Positions 25,801-38,200 of a DNA stretch of 64,000 nucleotides are shown piece after piece. Both the position numbers and the translations under genes were made by a program. Where the stretch lies: assembly GCA_038380795.1 (NCBI GenBank), contig CM076260.1, positions 82,559,843-82,623,842 on the forward strand, in the 5' to 3' direction. The notes below the pieces were generated by a model. That model was not told the DNA's origin and did no database searches. It was given only the letters and a program-made list of their open reading frames with translations. The DNA comes from Pyrocephalus nanus (lineage: Eukaryota > Chordata > Aves > Passeriformes > Tyrannidae). Numbering within the stretch: position 1 is the first letter of the stretch; every line of letters begins with the position of its first letter.

Positions 25801-28479
25801 ACTCCAGCAGTTTTGACAGAAATAAGTGTAAGTATAATACACCTATAGTAGACACCATTAAAAAACAAAATCAAAACCAAATAAAAGTCAACATTTAACA
25901 TACCAAATCCCAAATAAAAACTTTTATGTGTTGTGGTTACTTAAGGAAAACAAATTATGTCATTCATCAGAAAGACTGTTGATTAAGATTTGGTGCACAT
26001 CTCTCTTCACTCAAATATGTATTCCAGTCATACCAGTTTTCTTAAGAGGTTACTCAGAACCAGCAATTTAGCTAAAACAGAATAGGATTTAAAATATTCA
26101 CTAAGTGACAAAAATCCACCAAAACATAAGCATCTGATTCTGGACTAAGCAGCGGGAATTTTGAAGACAAAATTAAGTGGGTGTTTTCTTATTACACTTG
26201 CAATGCACCATTTGCATGTAGTTAACGGCCAGTTTGTAGGCTGTTTACACATTTAAAAAGATTAGTCCATTTGCTTCCCAAATGATCTTTCAGGATGATA
26301 ACGTATTTATATATGTGTGGGGTGGGGAGGAAGGGAGAGAAGGAGTTAATGATGGTTATATACTTCAGATGAAAGTATTTTTGTCTGGGGAGAAAAAAAA
26401 CCCTACTATTTATCACAAGCAAATGAATTTTTCCAGCACTGTCATATTATTACCCTATGCAATTTGTTCAGTGTTTTAATCACATATGGTATGTTGTTTG
26501 TTTAGCCAGACATCAGGTCACCTAATTATATAAGAGAAGTACTGGTAAAAACATTACCATAATTGATGTGAAGATTATGAAAATTAAAACATAGATAACA
26601 GTTATATTTGCTATTAGGTTTCCAGACATTTTGCTGAAAATGCACGAGGTATCTGATGAAATGGAGGTATCTTTAAAAAAAATTATTTCATATTTTATCA
26701 TGCTAACAATTTTTAAGATTTTCCTGTATTTTGTTTCCACTAATACTTTTCAACCTAAAAGGTGTGTCCTGGATTAGCTACTTCCATCTTTCTCAAATTG
26801 CAGACTCCTAAAAATTTTCCTTTGCAGATCCATACCTCCTGACAATAAACATTCTTTTCTTACTTACCTTTCATAAGACCCTCAGAATTGGGCTTCAGGA
26901 CCCCATAGACAACAGGTTCAAAACTAGTGCTTCAAAAATAAGGTAGCAACTCACTTCTCTTCACCACTCTGGGGACACCGGGGAACAGGAAAAAAAAGTT
27001 AAATCTTAAAATCTTGGGCAGTTTGGTGGTTTCAAGGTTGGTTTGTGATTTGTATAAGTTGCAAACTAGAGAATATTTGTAGGACTGTGGAATAGGTAAT
27101 TTCATTTTGCATTTTAAACGCAGGTTTTGATAGACATAGCTAATCCCATTTGTGAGAAGAAATAAGTCTCCAGTATTTATAAAGTCTAAGGAGGAAGCAG
27201 ACTTGGTTCCAGCATACAAGGCAGAGGACAGGAACTGTACACCTATGGCAACATCATGAGACGCAGAAGTGCATCCTGCAGTAAATACAGAGTAAAGGCA
27301 CATCTCTCTAAGGTGCATTTCTTTAAGTGATTCCTGAATGTAATTTCACACCAGCATCATGTCAATGATATTAACAGTTATTCTCAACTTACAGTAAAAT
27401 CTGAGCTAAGAATCAATTTCATAGTATTTAATGTGCACAGGCCAACATAAAAAAGATGAATAATTCCTTTCTTTCCAGTGGGAACAGGATCTCAAAAATA
27501 TATTCGTGGCAAAGAAAATGCATAATTGTTGATTTTAAGCACATGAACAGCAGAGCTCTGCTCAAGTGTATCTACTCTGGTGCTGTATTCAGTTATGGGA
27601 CAGACCACGATGTCTGAGGTTATATTTACTGGTTTTGACTGCATGCTCAATTGCACCATTCTGTGGTGTGTATGGGAAAACTGGTCTGTCCTTTGTGAGT
27701 ACCTGTACAGATGAGACTTTGTCCCATAAACACAGTAAACTACTTTCAGCTTGGCATGCTGAAGTTTTCTCTCTGCAACCTCTGTTCCAATCAGTGGTAA
27801 GGCATGAATCCAGCTTGGAGCACTGATCTGTTCCAGCTGTTGGCATTAATGCAACTTTCATTTTGGAACCAGGAGGTAAATGCAAGACATGAGACATGTT
27901 TGAAGGCACTTTGTCAGTGACTTGTTAGCCAGCAGCAAGCCTGGCTGACAACGTGCAGATACAGGGGCAGCTGATAAAGATTTTCTTAACTGTGAAATCC
28001 CATGACGCTGACCATGATGTCGTGGTAAGGCTGCAAGCAGAAAGCAATGAAACAACCCTGTCTTAAGATGAGAAGGGGTGTCAGAAGAGCCAGATCCACA
28101 AGGAAAGGGAGATTCCATGAAGCTGTTGGAAGAGCCTGCCCCTTTACTTATCCAGTGAAGATGAAACTCCCTGCCTCCCTCTGCAACCTCTTCCTTCCAG
28201 CACTAAAAGTTGGAACAGACCTCTAGTTCTAATCTGCATGAAAATTAAGAATGTGACCAAATTTGGTTTGTCATTCTGAATTCACAAAGTGTTTACCAAA
28301 GAGTTTAATGGAAACTTGGGGAGCAATTGTTTAGCTTCGCAGGGAGGGTATGAGGAATATGGGATGCGCAAGTGATATCTGGATTTGGGACTGAAATCTA
28401 CACTGTTACCTTTGCTTTATCCTCTGTGAACTCTCATTTTCATTAAGCGAAGGTCATGTAAAATGACTCTTTCCCAGCC
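22811..28479. other. Intergenic DNA; no gene seen
   Basis: This contains copy 2 of the 60-bp duplication. Otherwise it is unique AT-rich sequence; the 128-codon reverse frame at 26932-27318 looks like chance. Confidence 0.6.
23779..23840 (+). repeat. Diverged duplication, copy 2
   Basis: This shares CCCCAGTCTACCCCTAATTA, CAGGCA and GAAAGGCTGATTACTAGAG with the copy at 22342-22400. The two differ in the 12-16 bases between these blocks. An AGCAGCAA match upstream of both suggests the original unit was longer. The family is not recognised. Confidence 0.85.
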
Positions 28480-29340
28480 CATATCCACACCCAGCCGACT
28501 TCAGCATTTCCTAATTAGGTTATATTCAATCTTTATAATGTGCTTGTAATAGATGTGGTACTGTAGCGTAATCTCAACTGATATTATTCACTTCCCAGGA
28601 ATGTACAGCTGAAGCTGCTCTACAGGCTCTGACTGAAAACAATGGGTGTGCAGCTGACAAATAGAGGTAGCTATTTTACATGCCCTGGTCTATTTGGATG
28701 CCATTGTTTAAGCGATGTCTGCTGAACAGGTATTCACATTAGAAAAACAAGCACCATTGCAATTTTCTGATGTGGCAGCTATTTTTGAAACTCATTAAAG
28801 CTTGCTAGTGCTTTTCCCATGCAATGAAAAACTGGAATTGCCTGTTGTAATATTGGCTGGCAGGTATGAATGGTTTCAGCTCACATTTTATAATGAAGAA
28901 ATGAGCTCATGCTATATAATTGTGGGCTATCCCCAAGAATATTTTTATTCAGCGTTATTGTCAGACTAAATTAAAACCGCCAAAGAGCCCTATTTCTCAA
29001 GATGCCAGGTGCTCTCAACTCCCACAGCAGTTAATAGAAGGGAAGAATACTCAGCAGTTTCAGAATTAGTCCCTAAATGCTGATAGCTATGCTCAAATTT
29101 TCATATTAAGCAAGACAACATTTTGCAGAGCTCCCATTGTTCTTTTGCTCTTCTTTTTCATTGAATTTCTTGATAAATGTAGTATTTATTCTGTGTCACA
29201 TCCATTTATTACATTTATGTGGCCCACTGCCATATCCTTTCAAATTACTTTTGTCTTACTTTTCCCCTTCTAAGCTTAAAACAGCCATTAACATCCTTTT
29301 ATTGAAAATTAATTAGTGATGTATTTTAAGCTGCTGATGA
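28480..29340. promoter_or_regulatory. Candidate conserved non-coding element
   Basis: This is a unique, repeat-free, moderately AT-rich stretch with homeodomain-type sites such as CTAATTAG (28511-28518). It has the even texture typical of vertebrate enhancers, without microsatellites or CR1 decay. Function is inferred from appearance only; no alignment was possible. Confidence 0.3.
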
Positions 29341-30309
29341 TCAAAGACTGTGGCATTTGTCTGGCACTAGATTCTTGTTTGCATGCCCTCCTGCCAAACA
29401 CAGTGGAATTTTTGCCATCTCCCTGAGGTGTTCTGTAAGGAAAAGTGCTCTGAGCTTAGAGGACCAAGGCAAAGCAGGTGAAAAAAGAAAGGAAAAGCCC
29501 TTTGGGCCAATATTTGAATTACCACCCCCTTTCACCAGCTGAATCACCACTTCACTTCATGCTTTCCTCCAGGCATTACTGGGCAAGACTGAGAAGAGGG
29601 GTAAGATTGGTACCTGCACACATCCGTACTTCCACTTGGCATTTCACAAAGCAGTAGAAAAAGCAAAAGAAAAGGCAGACTAGCAAAGCCAAATCTTATG
29701 CAGTTGTCTGAATATCAAAAAAGTTGAAAGTCAAACATCCATCACTAATATGCATAAGGTCAGGAAAAAGCCTTGCTCAGACTGTGGGTCTATTAGTCCT
29801 TCTTTCCTCCCCTGGGTCCAAGGTGTTATCACCATGGAGGATAATGAGTTAAAGCCAAGGAAGGCCCTCTGGAGCTCAGAGATCATGGAACAAGAGTCAG
29901 AAAATGGGTTCCAAATATTATAAGTCTTTCAACACTGTTTGCTAGGTATTCTGTTAAATATCCCACCGGGAGACTTCTTTTCGTCAAACCTAACCACATT
30001 TCTTTGGACTCTCTTCTTTGAGTGATTTCAAATATAAAAAGAATTTAGATGAAAAACAGATCTGTATTTTTTCATTGTTTAAAAAATGGTAGTAAATGCT
30101 CACTTCTCAGAAGAGTGATGGTGATTTTATTTATAGAAATTCCCAAAGTGTAAGTTACAGAGATAATCTGTGGCAAACAAGTTGCAAAAGATTTTTTCCC
30201 TCAGTCAGATCATATTATTGCTTTCCCATGCTGCATAATAATTTCCATGAAAAGAAGCTTTACGATGTAGTTCTGATCATTGTTTTCAATTGGTAAGAGC
30301 AAACAGTGA
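29341..30309. other. Intergenic DNA; no gene seen
   Basis: I see nothing beyond short chance reading frames between the candidate element and the CR1 copy. Confidence 0.6.
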
Positions 30310-30830
30310 GGAAAAACTATAATGTTGGGGAAAATAAGAGCCTCTGAACAGGGCTGTTATAAAGAAGATGGTCTCACTGTTCACTGGGGTCATTGAGAGA
30401 AGAAATTAGACTAATTTGCAGCCAAGGCAGATGAAGGTTGAGTATCTGTTGGGAAAACAGAAAAAAATGCAGATAGTGAAAAAATGGGACTATGGAGCTA
30501 CCTCAGGAGGTTGTGGATTTTCCATCAGTGGGTGATTTTAAGAACAGAGGATAAAGGAAGATGTGCTGGAACTGCCTGGGTATGTGGTTGACCCATTTGC
30601 CCACAGTGCCACAGGGATCTAGGAGGGACTGTGAAAAGTGGCTGTGGAGACAAATATGCATGCACTGTGGTAGCAGCCTGTTTTAGGGAACTCTAAAGGG
30701 ACTGTGTGTCCCCTGGAAAAGAGTGTGGCAATAAGTGCTTGATCCTCCATCAGGGCACAGTGTGGAGTAGATGACCCCAAAGCCCCTCCACTTCTGGCCC
30801 TTCAGTTCTATAGTAGTCTATAGTATAGTC
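30310..30830 (+). mobile_element. CR1 LINE, 3' portion
   Basis: Seen in order: GGGCTGTTATAAAGAAGATG and TCACTGTTCACTGGGGTC (about 30350-30390), GCAGCCAAGGCAGATGAAGG (30419-30438), GGAGGTTGTGGATTTTCCAT (about 30507-30526), TTTTAAGAACAGAGG (about 30536-30550), and a terminal GTAGATGACCCCAAAGCCCC with TTCTATAG repeats (about 30767-30828). This is the familiar CR1 ORF2-end plus 3' UTR order, on the + strand and diverged. Confidence 0.8.
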
Positions 30831-33800
30831 GCTCTATAAAGTAACTTATCAGAAATGTAGTATGTTTGGATACGTGTGCACTGGTAATCCATAGGAATTA
30901 TTAAAAAAGAGCAAATATTTAGATCATTGTAGTATTGCTAAACACTCTTTAGCAATAGTATTTCAGAATGCAATCTTCAAGAACACTGGAGAACAGACAG
31001 TTTTTGAGAAATATTTCAGTCACATTTTCTTGTTTATGATAGTATGAAGAATGTTTACATTAAATTAAACTTAGTTTCCAGAGCTTATGTTTAATCAAGT
31101 ATACTTAAGGTTCATGAAACCTTTGTCAAAGTACAGCTTTTAAACAGACAATTTCAAAGCATAACAGATTGCTTAACAAACCTCACTAAATTCATGGTCT
31201 AACTCTGGCTGAAAGACGAGCACAAGCACCATACACTTGAGTTGGGCATATATAAATAAACCCAATAATATGACGAATAGAAGTTGTCCTGATTCAGCAA
31301 AGCACTTAAACAGATACTCAAATTCTCTAGATATCACAGGGACATAAGTATTCAAGTATTTAAGTATTCAAGTATGCTTGCCATTTAGGAATCTTGAGAC
31401 CATGCTTTAAACTCCAGTTTTAATTCCTAATGAGAGAGGTTTGAAATGACAAGGAGAGAGAGCATAAATCTGTGATCAAAAGAGACTGAACAGCAGAGGA
31501 TCCCATCACTCTTTCCTGCTGATCAATTCAAAACCTGCATGTTAGTAATAATGCTTATACTTTAGCTGCTAAGAAGTTGAAGAAATTCAGAGCTGAAGTT
31601 CTCCTAGGAACCTTGGTTCTGCCTCTGGCCCCCATATGTCTGTCCTCCAGGGCTTCTTGTAACATGCTTAGCTGCGGAAAGGATCAGCATTTTTTCTGCA
31701 GAGAAACTGAAGCTTTGCTCTAAACCATTACTGCTTCAAAACACAAATTGTATTGACACTTCCCTAGTATCCCTAGTCCTTTGCTCCTACATAGGAGAAC
31801 AAGCCTACATCATTATGGCCTAGGATGGTACACTTGGGCACAGTGGAGGTAGAAGAACATGCTCCTTGTGCTGGGGGCTGCAACTTGCCTTTGATAACCT
31901 TGGGATAGCTAACATGGGACTGGAAAAGGTAACAGCAATGATACAAGACCAGTAAAAATGGCATGGCTGTGCCTTTGGGCCAAATCAGCTTTTAGGGCTA
32001 TAGTAAAGCAATTCATCTCCTCACCACAATGAAAACAAGCATGAATCTCAGATGGGAAGGAGACAAGGGGAAAATGAAGAGGAAAAGCTAGAACAGGTGC
32101 CACAGATCAGAGATGCAGGAGGTCATGACCTGAAAGGGCACAAGAGAGAAACTTGAGTAAAACCAACTGTGGTGCAATAGAGTGGCACACAGAGGTTTGA
32201 AACCCAGCCCTGAAGAGGAGAACCAAGGAAAGTATTCAGAAGAGGCAGGGATGTGTGACATGAGTGAGACAAGCTTTTGAATGCACCACTGTCAAATGTT
32301 GCCAGCCTGTTATTATAGCAAACGAATCCATGTGTCTGTCTCTTTTGTCCTCAGAAATGGTAGTGTGGATTTTCTTCAGCTTTAGCACATGGCGCCACAC
32401 ACATGCATGCCTCACACATGTCCTTTCTGAACTAAAAGGAAGTATGAACAATGTCATCAACAGTAACTCTTTTAAAAAGTTCTAAACCACTTAAATTTGG
32501 TTCTTAAACGAAAAAGTAGTCTCAAGACTAGAATTGGTAGATTAAAAGTAGTGTGGAGTACAGTCACGCCGGATAAATAATTGAATTGCAAAGTTGGAAA
32601 CATATCCAAAGAAGCCAGGAATTATTACAGAATTCTTTTTTCTTTTGCTTACACAAACTTTATAATAGCTGTTTTCTCTGACTGTCCTTTTGCATAAACT
32701 GGGAGCAGCCTTGGGCTGCTCTCAAATTTACTTTGGCTTCTGCAATAGCAATTAAGAATTACTGGAACTGTGCAGACTCTGGCCATGCCTTCAATACTGT
32801 CAGAGGCTGCGGCACAAAGCCATCCCAATCCCTCAGGCAGCAGAGGGGCTGTTGCCTCCAACCACCTGCTCAGTCACTGCCTGCTCCCAGCTGGGGGGCC
32901 ACACACCGGGCACTGGGAGGGACTGTTTGCATGAAGCTCTTGCTCCTATGGAGCGAGCAACTTCACTGACATATGTTTTTTGGTTTGCTTTGGTCGTTTT
33001 TGTTTGGTTGTTTGGTTGGTTGGTTTTTATTATTATTTTATTTAGTATTTTGGTTGGGTTTTTTTTTAAATCATATTATGTAAATTAAGATTTTCATAAA
33101 ATTAAAAATAGTTCAGCAATGAGAAATTTCGTGTGAAAGGGCACTATTTTCTGTTTAACTTTTTCGCATAGCAGGATCGGGATATAAATGGCTATGTATG
33201 GCATGATGCTTTCCACCCAGTGACGGCACCACGTATGTGTAAGCGGTCTGCAGGCATGCTGAGTATTACAGTCTCAGCACCTTGAAATGATCTCTGAATC
33301 TGAGCACTGTATTTACAAAAAAGAAAATACAATTGCCCTGTGGTAAAGTGTGTTAAAGTGTTCCAACGCAAAGAGAGCAAAGGGGAAAATTCTCTCACCC
33401 AGATGTGGGCAGGTAAACATATTTTAAACTAAGTATACGTTTATATACAATGCATCCACTGTTTACACTGATTTTAAAATGCCATATGTAATGAAAATTA
33501 TGCAAATATTTATAAAAATACCTTAGCCCGGGTAAGGTATATACCACACTTAATATTTCAGTAAGGGCACATGCAGTGCTTGCATGGCAGTGCCAAAAGT
33601 AACATTTTGAAAAATGACCCTTCGGTAAAACTGTCAGACACAGAGTGTTGAGTACAGGTACCTGCCAACAGAAACCTTTGGGAGGATGTCACTGGGAGAA
33701 GTGAAACAATAGCGGGGTCTCTATCTGGATTAAGCAGGGAACTTGTAAAAAAATTTAATATCAGCACAGTATTTATGGGCTTCCTAGTCAGTAACCTGCT

Positions 33801-33894
33801 GGACTGCCAATAGCTATTTTGAGCCCTTTCCCGTTCTGGGCAAGGCAGTTTCACTTGTATAAAACAGATGGGCAGGTGCCCTTAAATCCGTCAT
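30831..33894. other. Intergenic DNA upstream of the CpG island
   Basis: There are small tandem repeats (AAGTATTCAAGTATTT twice near 31347) and a T/G-rich tract at 32980. No gene is recognisable. Distal promoter elements may lie here but cannot be told apart. Confidence 0.6.
32980..33070 (+). repeat. T/G-rich low-complexity tract (TTTGG units)
   Basis: Repeated TTTGGTTGG-type units are followed by TTATTATT and T9. It lies in intergenic DNA upstream of the CpG island. Confidence 0.85.
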
Positions 33895-34319
33895 TACAGG
33901 GCTCTTGTCCACAGCGGGTCCCGCGGAGCCGGGGCTGGATGCTCCGCACCCCGCTCAGCACCTCCGCTCCGCTCCGGCCCCTCCGCTGGGCGGGGGGAGA
34001 CGCCCCTGCGCCTCCCCAGCTCTCACAGTGCTTGCCGTTTACCTGCAAATCGCAGACCGCGGAGTCGTGGAAGCCCAAGCGCTCCTTAACAACGCGTAAA
34101 TAATGGAGGACAGGCAGGATGACTGAGCGCGGCGGGCGGAGAGAGGGCTGAGCCTTACCCCGAAGGATCGGGGCGTCGAGGAGGTGAGGGGGAAGAGGGC
34201 TGAGGGGGAAAATCATCAGCTTTTATGCACACCTCCGAGATGACCGTGCTCGAGGGACGGGAGCTGCCCACCCGAGGGTTTCAGCAGGACACTCCCGGGG
34301 GTGTAGGGAAGGCATTCTG

Positions 34320-34402
34320 CCCCCCCCCCCCCTCGGCAATGAGCTCAAAAAAAAAAAAAAAAAAAAAAGAGAGAGAGAGAGAAAAGGAAAGAGGGGGGGA
34401 GG
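34320..34402 (+). repeat. C13 run, then A22-(GA)n-G7 polypurine block in the CpG island
   Basis: A run of 13 C (34320-34332) is followed 14 bases later by 22 A (34347-34368), GA repeats to 34382 and further purines to 34402. The 56-base purine-only part could form a triplex or exclude nucleosomes. It sits upstream of the inferred start site. Confidence 0.85.
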
Positions 34403-34559
34403 CAAACCTCCTTTATTGTTATTGTGGTTGTTCCTGGCCTCCCTGCCCGCCTCCCAGGCGGCGCTCCGCGGTGCCAGGATTTCCCTGCAGCCCGCAGCGC
34501 CGGGGGCAGCGCCGCCTCCCCGCGGCCCCGCTCGCCGCCCGCGGCCCCGCGCCCGCCCC

Positions 34560-34716
34560 CGGGACACGGCGCCGCCGCCCGCGCACTGACAGCGCTCGCA
34601 GGTGCCGCGCTCGCCCCGAGTCGCGGAGGGGCGGCCCCGCTGCCCCCCTGGCTCCGCAGCGGAGGGAGGGAGGTAGCCCGGGAGGGAGGAGCGGCGGGGG
34701 AGCCGCCGGCAGCGCC
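34560..34716 (+). other. CDC42EP3: CDC42EP3 non-coding exon 1 (5' UTR); 5' end uncertain
   Basis: The best donor in the CpG island is GCC|GTAAGT, with GTAAGT at 34717-34722. It would join to the acceptor at 58320-58321. The 3' boundary is supported by the donor consensus. The 5' boundary (transcription start) cannot be read from sequence and is set arbitrarily inside the GC-rich core. The exon is very G-rich near its end (34661-34702). Mammalian CDC42EP3 likewise has non-coding leader sequence and a single coding exon. Other, weaker donors such as AG|GTAGCC near 34672 cannot be excluded. Confidence 0.55.
34661..34702 (+). promoter_or_regulatory. G-rich quadruplex-prone segment in exon 1
   Basis: Repeated GGGA units (34664-34670 and 34680-34686) and a G5 run (34696-34700) are separated by short loops. 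If transcribed, this would be a structured 5' UTR close to the splice donor. Confidence 0.5.
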
Positions 34717-34816
34717 GTAAGTTGGGGAGCGGGGCGGGAGGGCCCCCGGGCCGGGGGCTGCGCCTCCGGAGCCCAGCGCTGCCCCTCTTGCCCCGCGGAG
34801 CCGCGGCGGCAGCTCA

Positions 34817-34833
34817 GGGGCTGGGAGGGAGGG
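34817..34833 (+). promoter_or_regulatory. G-quadruplex motif just inside intron 1
   Basis: Four G-tracts (GGGG, GGG, GGG, GGG) are separated by loops of 2, 1 and 1 bases. Such short loops predict a very stable parallel quadruplex. It lies about 100 bases downstream of the exon 1 donor on the non-template strand. Confidence 0.7.
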
Positions 34834-35177
34834 CACGCTTTTCGGGGTGGCCAGGAGAGTATCTGTTAATGATCGTGTTTGGCTGCTCGCGGGGTTCATG
34901 CTCGAGCTGTCGCGAAGACCGTCTCGGGGCGTTTCTACATCACTGAAATTCCGAGCTGAAATTCGCTCCTACAATTGGTTTAAGCTTGCTTCCTAGTGTA
35001 TCTTGGCATACTTGATTTTATGTCCTTGCCTTGGAGGCAGAAGGCATACCCAGCTTACATCCCCCTCAAACAGCCTGGGGTTTTTTGTGAGCTATGTCCC
35101 CTTTTCCCCCTGCCGCACCTTCCTGCGTGGGTCTAAGAATAACCGTGCACTTGAGTGCGCCTCCACCGCATGCCCGG

Positions 35178-35211
35178 CTGGGGCTGGGGCTGGGGCTGGA
35201 CCGGGATCGGG
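35178..35211 (+). repeat. (GGGGCT)n hexanucleotide repeat, quadruplex-prone
   Basis: Three GGGG tracts (35180, 35186, 35192) with CT loops are followed by GGG at 35203 and 35209. The first four tracts satisfy the standard G3+N1-7 quadruplex pattern. It lies in the first 500 bases of intron 1. Confidence 0.75.
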
Positions 35212-38200
35212 ACCTGGACCGAGGGCAGGCACGACACTTGGAGCAAGTCAGTGGCCCGGAGTGATGCTGGTTGTGGGGCAAAGGGTTCAAGTCGTGAACT
35301 CAAGAAGAATTTGCGCTGGGTTGCTGATGAAGAAATGCGGGCTGTAGATTAAGAAGAAGGACTTGATTTATTTTCAGTTGAAATTTAAAAGAGACCAAAA
35401 TAGAGGAAGCAATTAATTTAGGACTTGCGTCATTGTAGGTTGCTCTTATGTTTTAAAAATAGGAAGAGGTTTTATTATGAAATGAATAATGTAACAAATA
35501 TGATCCTGATCTCTTACTTTGCTTTGAAAAATAATTGGGGGAGGGAGACAAAGAATGTTCCCGCAAATGAAATTACTCAGTCATAGACCATTATTTTCAG
35601 TTACAAATATGTTGTAAGGATGTAAAATTGTTCAGCAAAATGTAGAGGAAAAAAATCAGGTTTAAGTTATGAAAATCTAAAGCTGAAAAATTCCTTAGAT
35701 TCACACTACCAGAAATCTTATAATCCGTGTGCCATGGCTCAGATGTTTAGAGGAATGATAGAGATACCAAAAAAGGCATCATGACACTCAGTGCAATTCT
35801 GGGAGCAGAATTTTCTCCTTCCCTACAGAAAAGGAAAGTGCATTTCTGGAAGCAAGAAGTGACAGATGTGGCATCTCAGCAGCTGGCTAAACATAAAAGC
35901 ATGTATCAGCAGGTGATTACTGTTGCAAGGATTTATTTTTAAAGTGAAAGGCTTCAGCCTATTTTAGCGTTAACTTTAGACCTACTTGAGCTCTATGGCA
36001 TATTAAAAATAGTCTTTCAGCAGAAACATTAAGAAAAGTAAGAGAAAACACTTATATTCAAGGCACTCCTTGCTTTGAACATTTGTATTGTGTTACAGCA
36101 TACAGAGGAGAGGTACTGAGCAGGTTCTTTGGTGGTAGGATAGTACTGAGGGGAATGATTTTTCCTGGCCTCAGCATAAGCCAGTGGTATCTGGGAAGGA
36201 AACAATGGGGCCTATCTTCTCCTTAGATGAAAGATAATCGCAGTTACTGTGTTCTTGTTCATCTACAGAAGTAAAAATCTGGCTGCAGAAACTACCTGTG
36301 TGGTTCTGCCTCTCTTCTGTGATTGGTAAAGCCAGCCAGGATCACCAGGAGGTGGCCTGGGTGAATTTTAGAAAGGAAAGAGATGGATATCACCCTAAGA
36401 GGCAGCCCAGAGCCACTCTTTCCCTGAGGCAGTGTGGCTCTGCACCATCCCTATTTAAATGCCGTGGCTAAATGTCACATTGACTTCAAAGAGGCGTCTA
36501 AAACTGTTCCAAACCACTTATATCAGCTTTACAGTAACCAACAGAAGCCACTGTTCATGGCAAAACATGTTTTGCTCTCAGCTTTTCGTAATTGGTTATG
36601 GTGCTTTGTTTTATAGTCTTTTAAGCTAGGTGGCTCCTTATAGAAGAAAATTCTGGTCCTCTGCCCAAGTCTTGAGAAATAGTTTAGGGCAGGAAAGGGA
36701 ACTCATGTTTAAAAACAAATTTCCCTTTGCCATGCAGAATTTGCCACCAAGTTCTCCTTCACTTCTTGTCAGTAAGGCTGTGTCCCCAGGGGCTGAGTGA
36801 TGCTCTCTGACCAGTTCTTCCTCCTGTTCCTCACCCTAGTTGGCAGAATTGCTGTGGATTAGGTCACCTGGTGCCCGTTTGGCCTTTGATAATGATGCAA
36901 AACATCAAAAACAGGCTTTCACCCTCCTGCATGCAGATGCTACTGTTTTGGTAACAAACAATCAAGCAAAAGCATCATTTTTTTTTCCTCTTACAATGAT
37001 CAAGCCAGAGTAAATGTATTTTCTCAAGATCTTCACCATTTTGCAGAGAGCTGGCTACCTCTTCTCCCAGTGGTAGAACTGAACCCTTTGGGTGGTCTGT
37101 ACCTAATAGCCATGGTATCCCCGTGGGTAGAGCACTTACAGGAATGTCAGTCGGCTGAAGGTATATCCTGTGTTTGTTAGTTTGTGTGATAACAAGATGG
37201 ATTTCCCTAATAAACTCAAGCCTGAACTTAAATGAGGATGTGGGAAGAATTGTGTTCAGACTGTTTTTAAATGATTTCCTCTCACTAAAAAGCAGACCAG
37301 TTGCTAGCCAGGGAAAGCAGCTGGCTGCTTTTGAGGGAGGTGTCTGGGTAGAGCAGTGAGAGCGGATTTGAAGCACCACCTACAGAGTACAGGCTTTTGT
37401 GTGGAGCAGGATGGCAGAATGAGTACAAGTACCGGTAAAGCTCCTGTTGAAGAGACATACCTTTAGTGCTGTGTTAAAATAAGAAAGATTTCTGGATGAC
37501 ATTCACGCAGATAAGCGTTGCCTGCAATATTTTACAATATTATGCATTTACCTTCATAAGGTTACTGAGCAAAGATACTGATGCAGCTGGGAAGGTGACT
37601 CTAAACAGGAGCAGCTGGACCTGGCTGACAAGAAGACTAGCTTCCTCATAGTTCAGGGGTTAAATCAAAACCCGTAAAGCTTCAGAAAACACACTGCCAA
37701 GATATAATAAGATGATTACAAATGGATGGAGTTGGCCAGGGTGACGAGATATATTTATACCTTTACTTAGGTTTCACTGACGTTTATGGAATAAATAGTC
37801 AAGTATAGAAACAAACATTTGTCTTATGGTACTGCCATTAGTTAAGTCCACAAGAGCACAGCTAGTAAGCAACTGTGAGATTTTCCTTTAGAGAGGCCAG
37901 GGAGCTGCTGAATGTGTTTGACTCCTTTTTGTGTTGTGTTTTTGTTTTTTAAAGACGGGAGATAGGCCATTTGCAGGCCATTTACTGGCTAAGCCTACAG
38001 TCAAGTAGCACATCTTAGTACCTGAAGATCTGAAAATGTGAAAGTGTTTTTTGAATACTCAAACGAAATTATATCTTCATGGTATTTGTAGCTTTTTATG
38101 CAAGACCATTTCGCTGAAATGTATATTTAGAACTCGTAATTTGAATTACTGTTATACTTACCTTTGAAATCATGAAAGTTGCGCAATACTCCTAAAAACT

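Larger units (their letters stand above)
33895..34950 (+). promoter_or_regulatory. CDC42EP3: CpG island, presumed CDC42EP3 promoter
   Basis: This roughly 1-kb stretch is dense in CG dinucleotides and G+C, in sharp contrast to the AT-rich, CpG-poor DNA on both sides. Sp1-type GC boxes (GGGCGG or CCGCCC) are visible near 33988, 34134, 34553, 34585 and 34731. I see no convincing TATA box, as is common for CpG-island promoters with dispersed start sites. It is the only CpG island in the window and lies upstream of the only gene, in the right orientation, with a consensus splice donor inside it. That makes it the promoter by inference; no transcript evidence is available. Long open frames on both strands here (for example 34225-34869 and 34345-34899) follow from a stop-poor GC-rich composition and are not called genes. 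Confidence 0.88.

Noticed and set aside
26932..27318. 128-codon reverse frame
   Set aside because: No recognisable product; composition like surrounding non-coding DNA.
34661..34690. Weak AG|GTAGCC splice donor near 34672
   Set aside because: Poorer match to the donor consensus than GTAAGT at 34717.
34225..34899. 214-codon (+) and 184-codon (-) frames in the CpG island
   Set aside because: GC-rich DNA has few stop codons; products are low-complexity Gly/Ala/Arg/Pro, run through homopolymers, and resemble no protein.
36975..37379. 134-codon reverse frame inside intron 1
   Set aside because: No family resemblance and no transcript signals on that strand.
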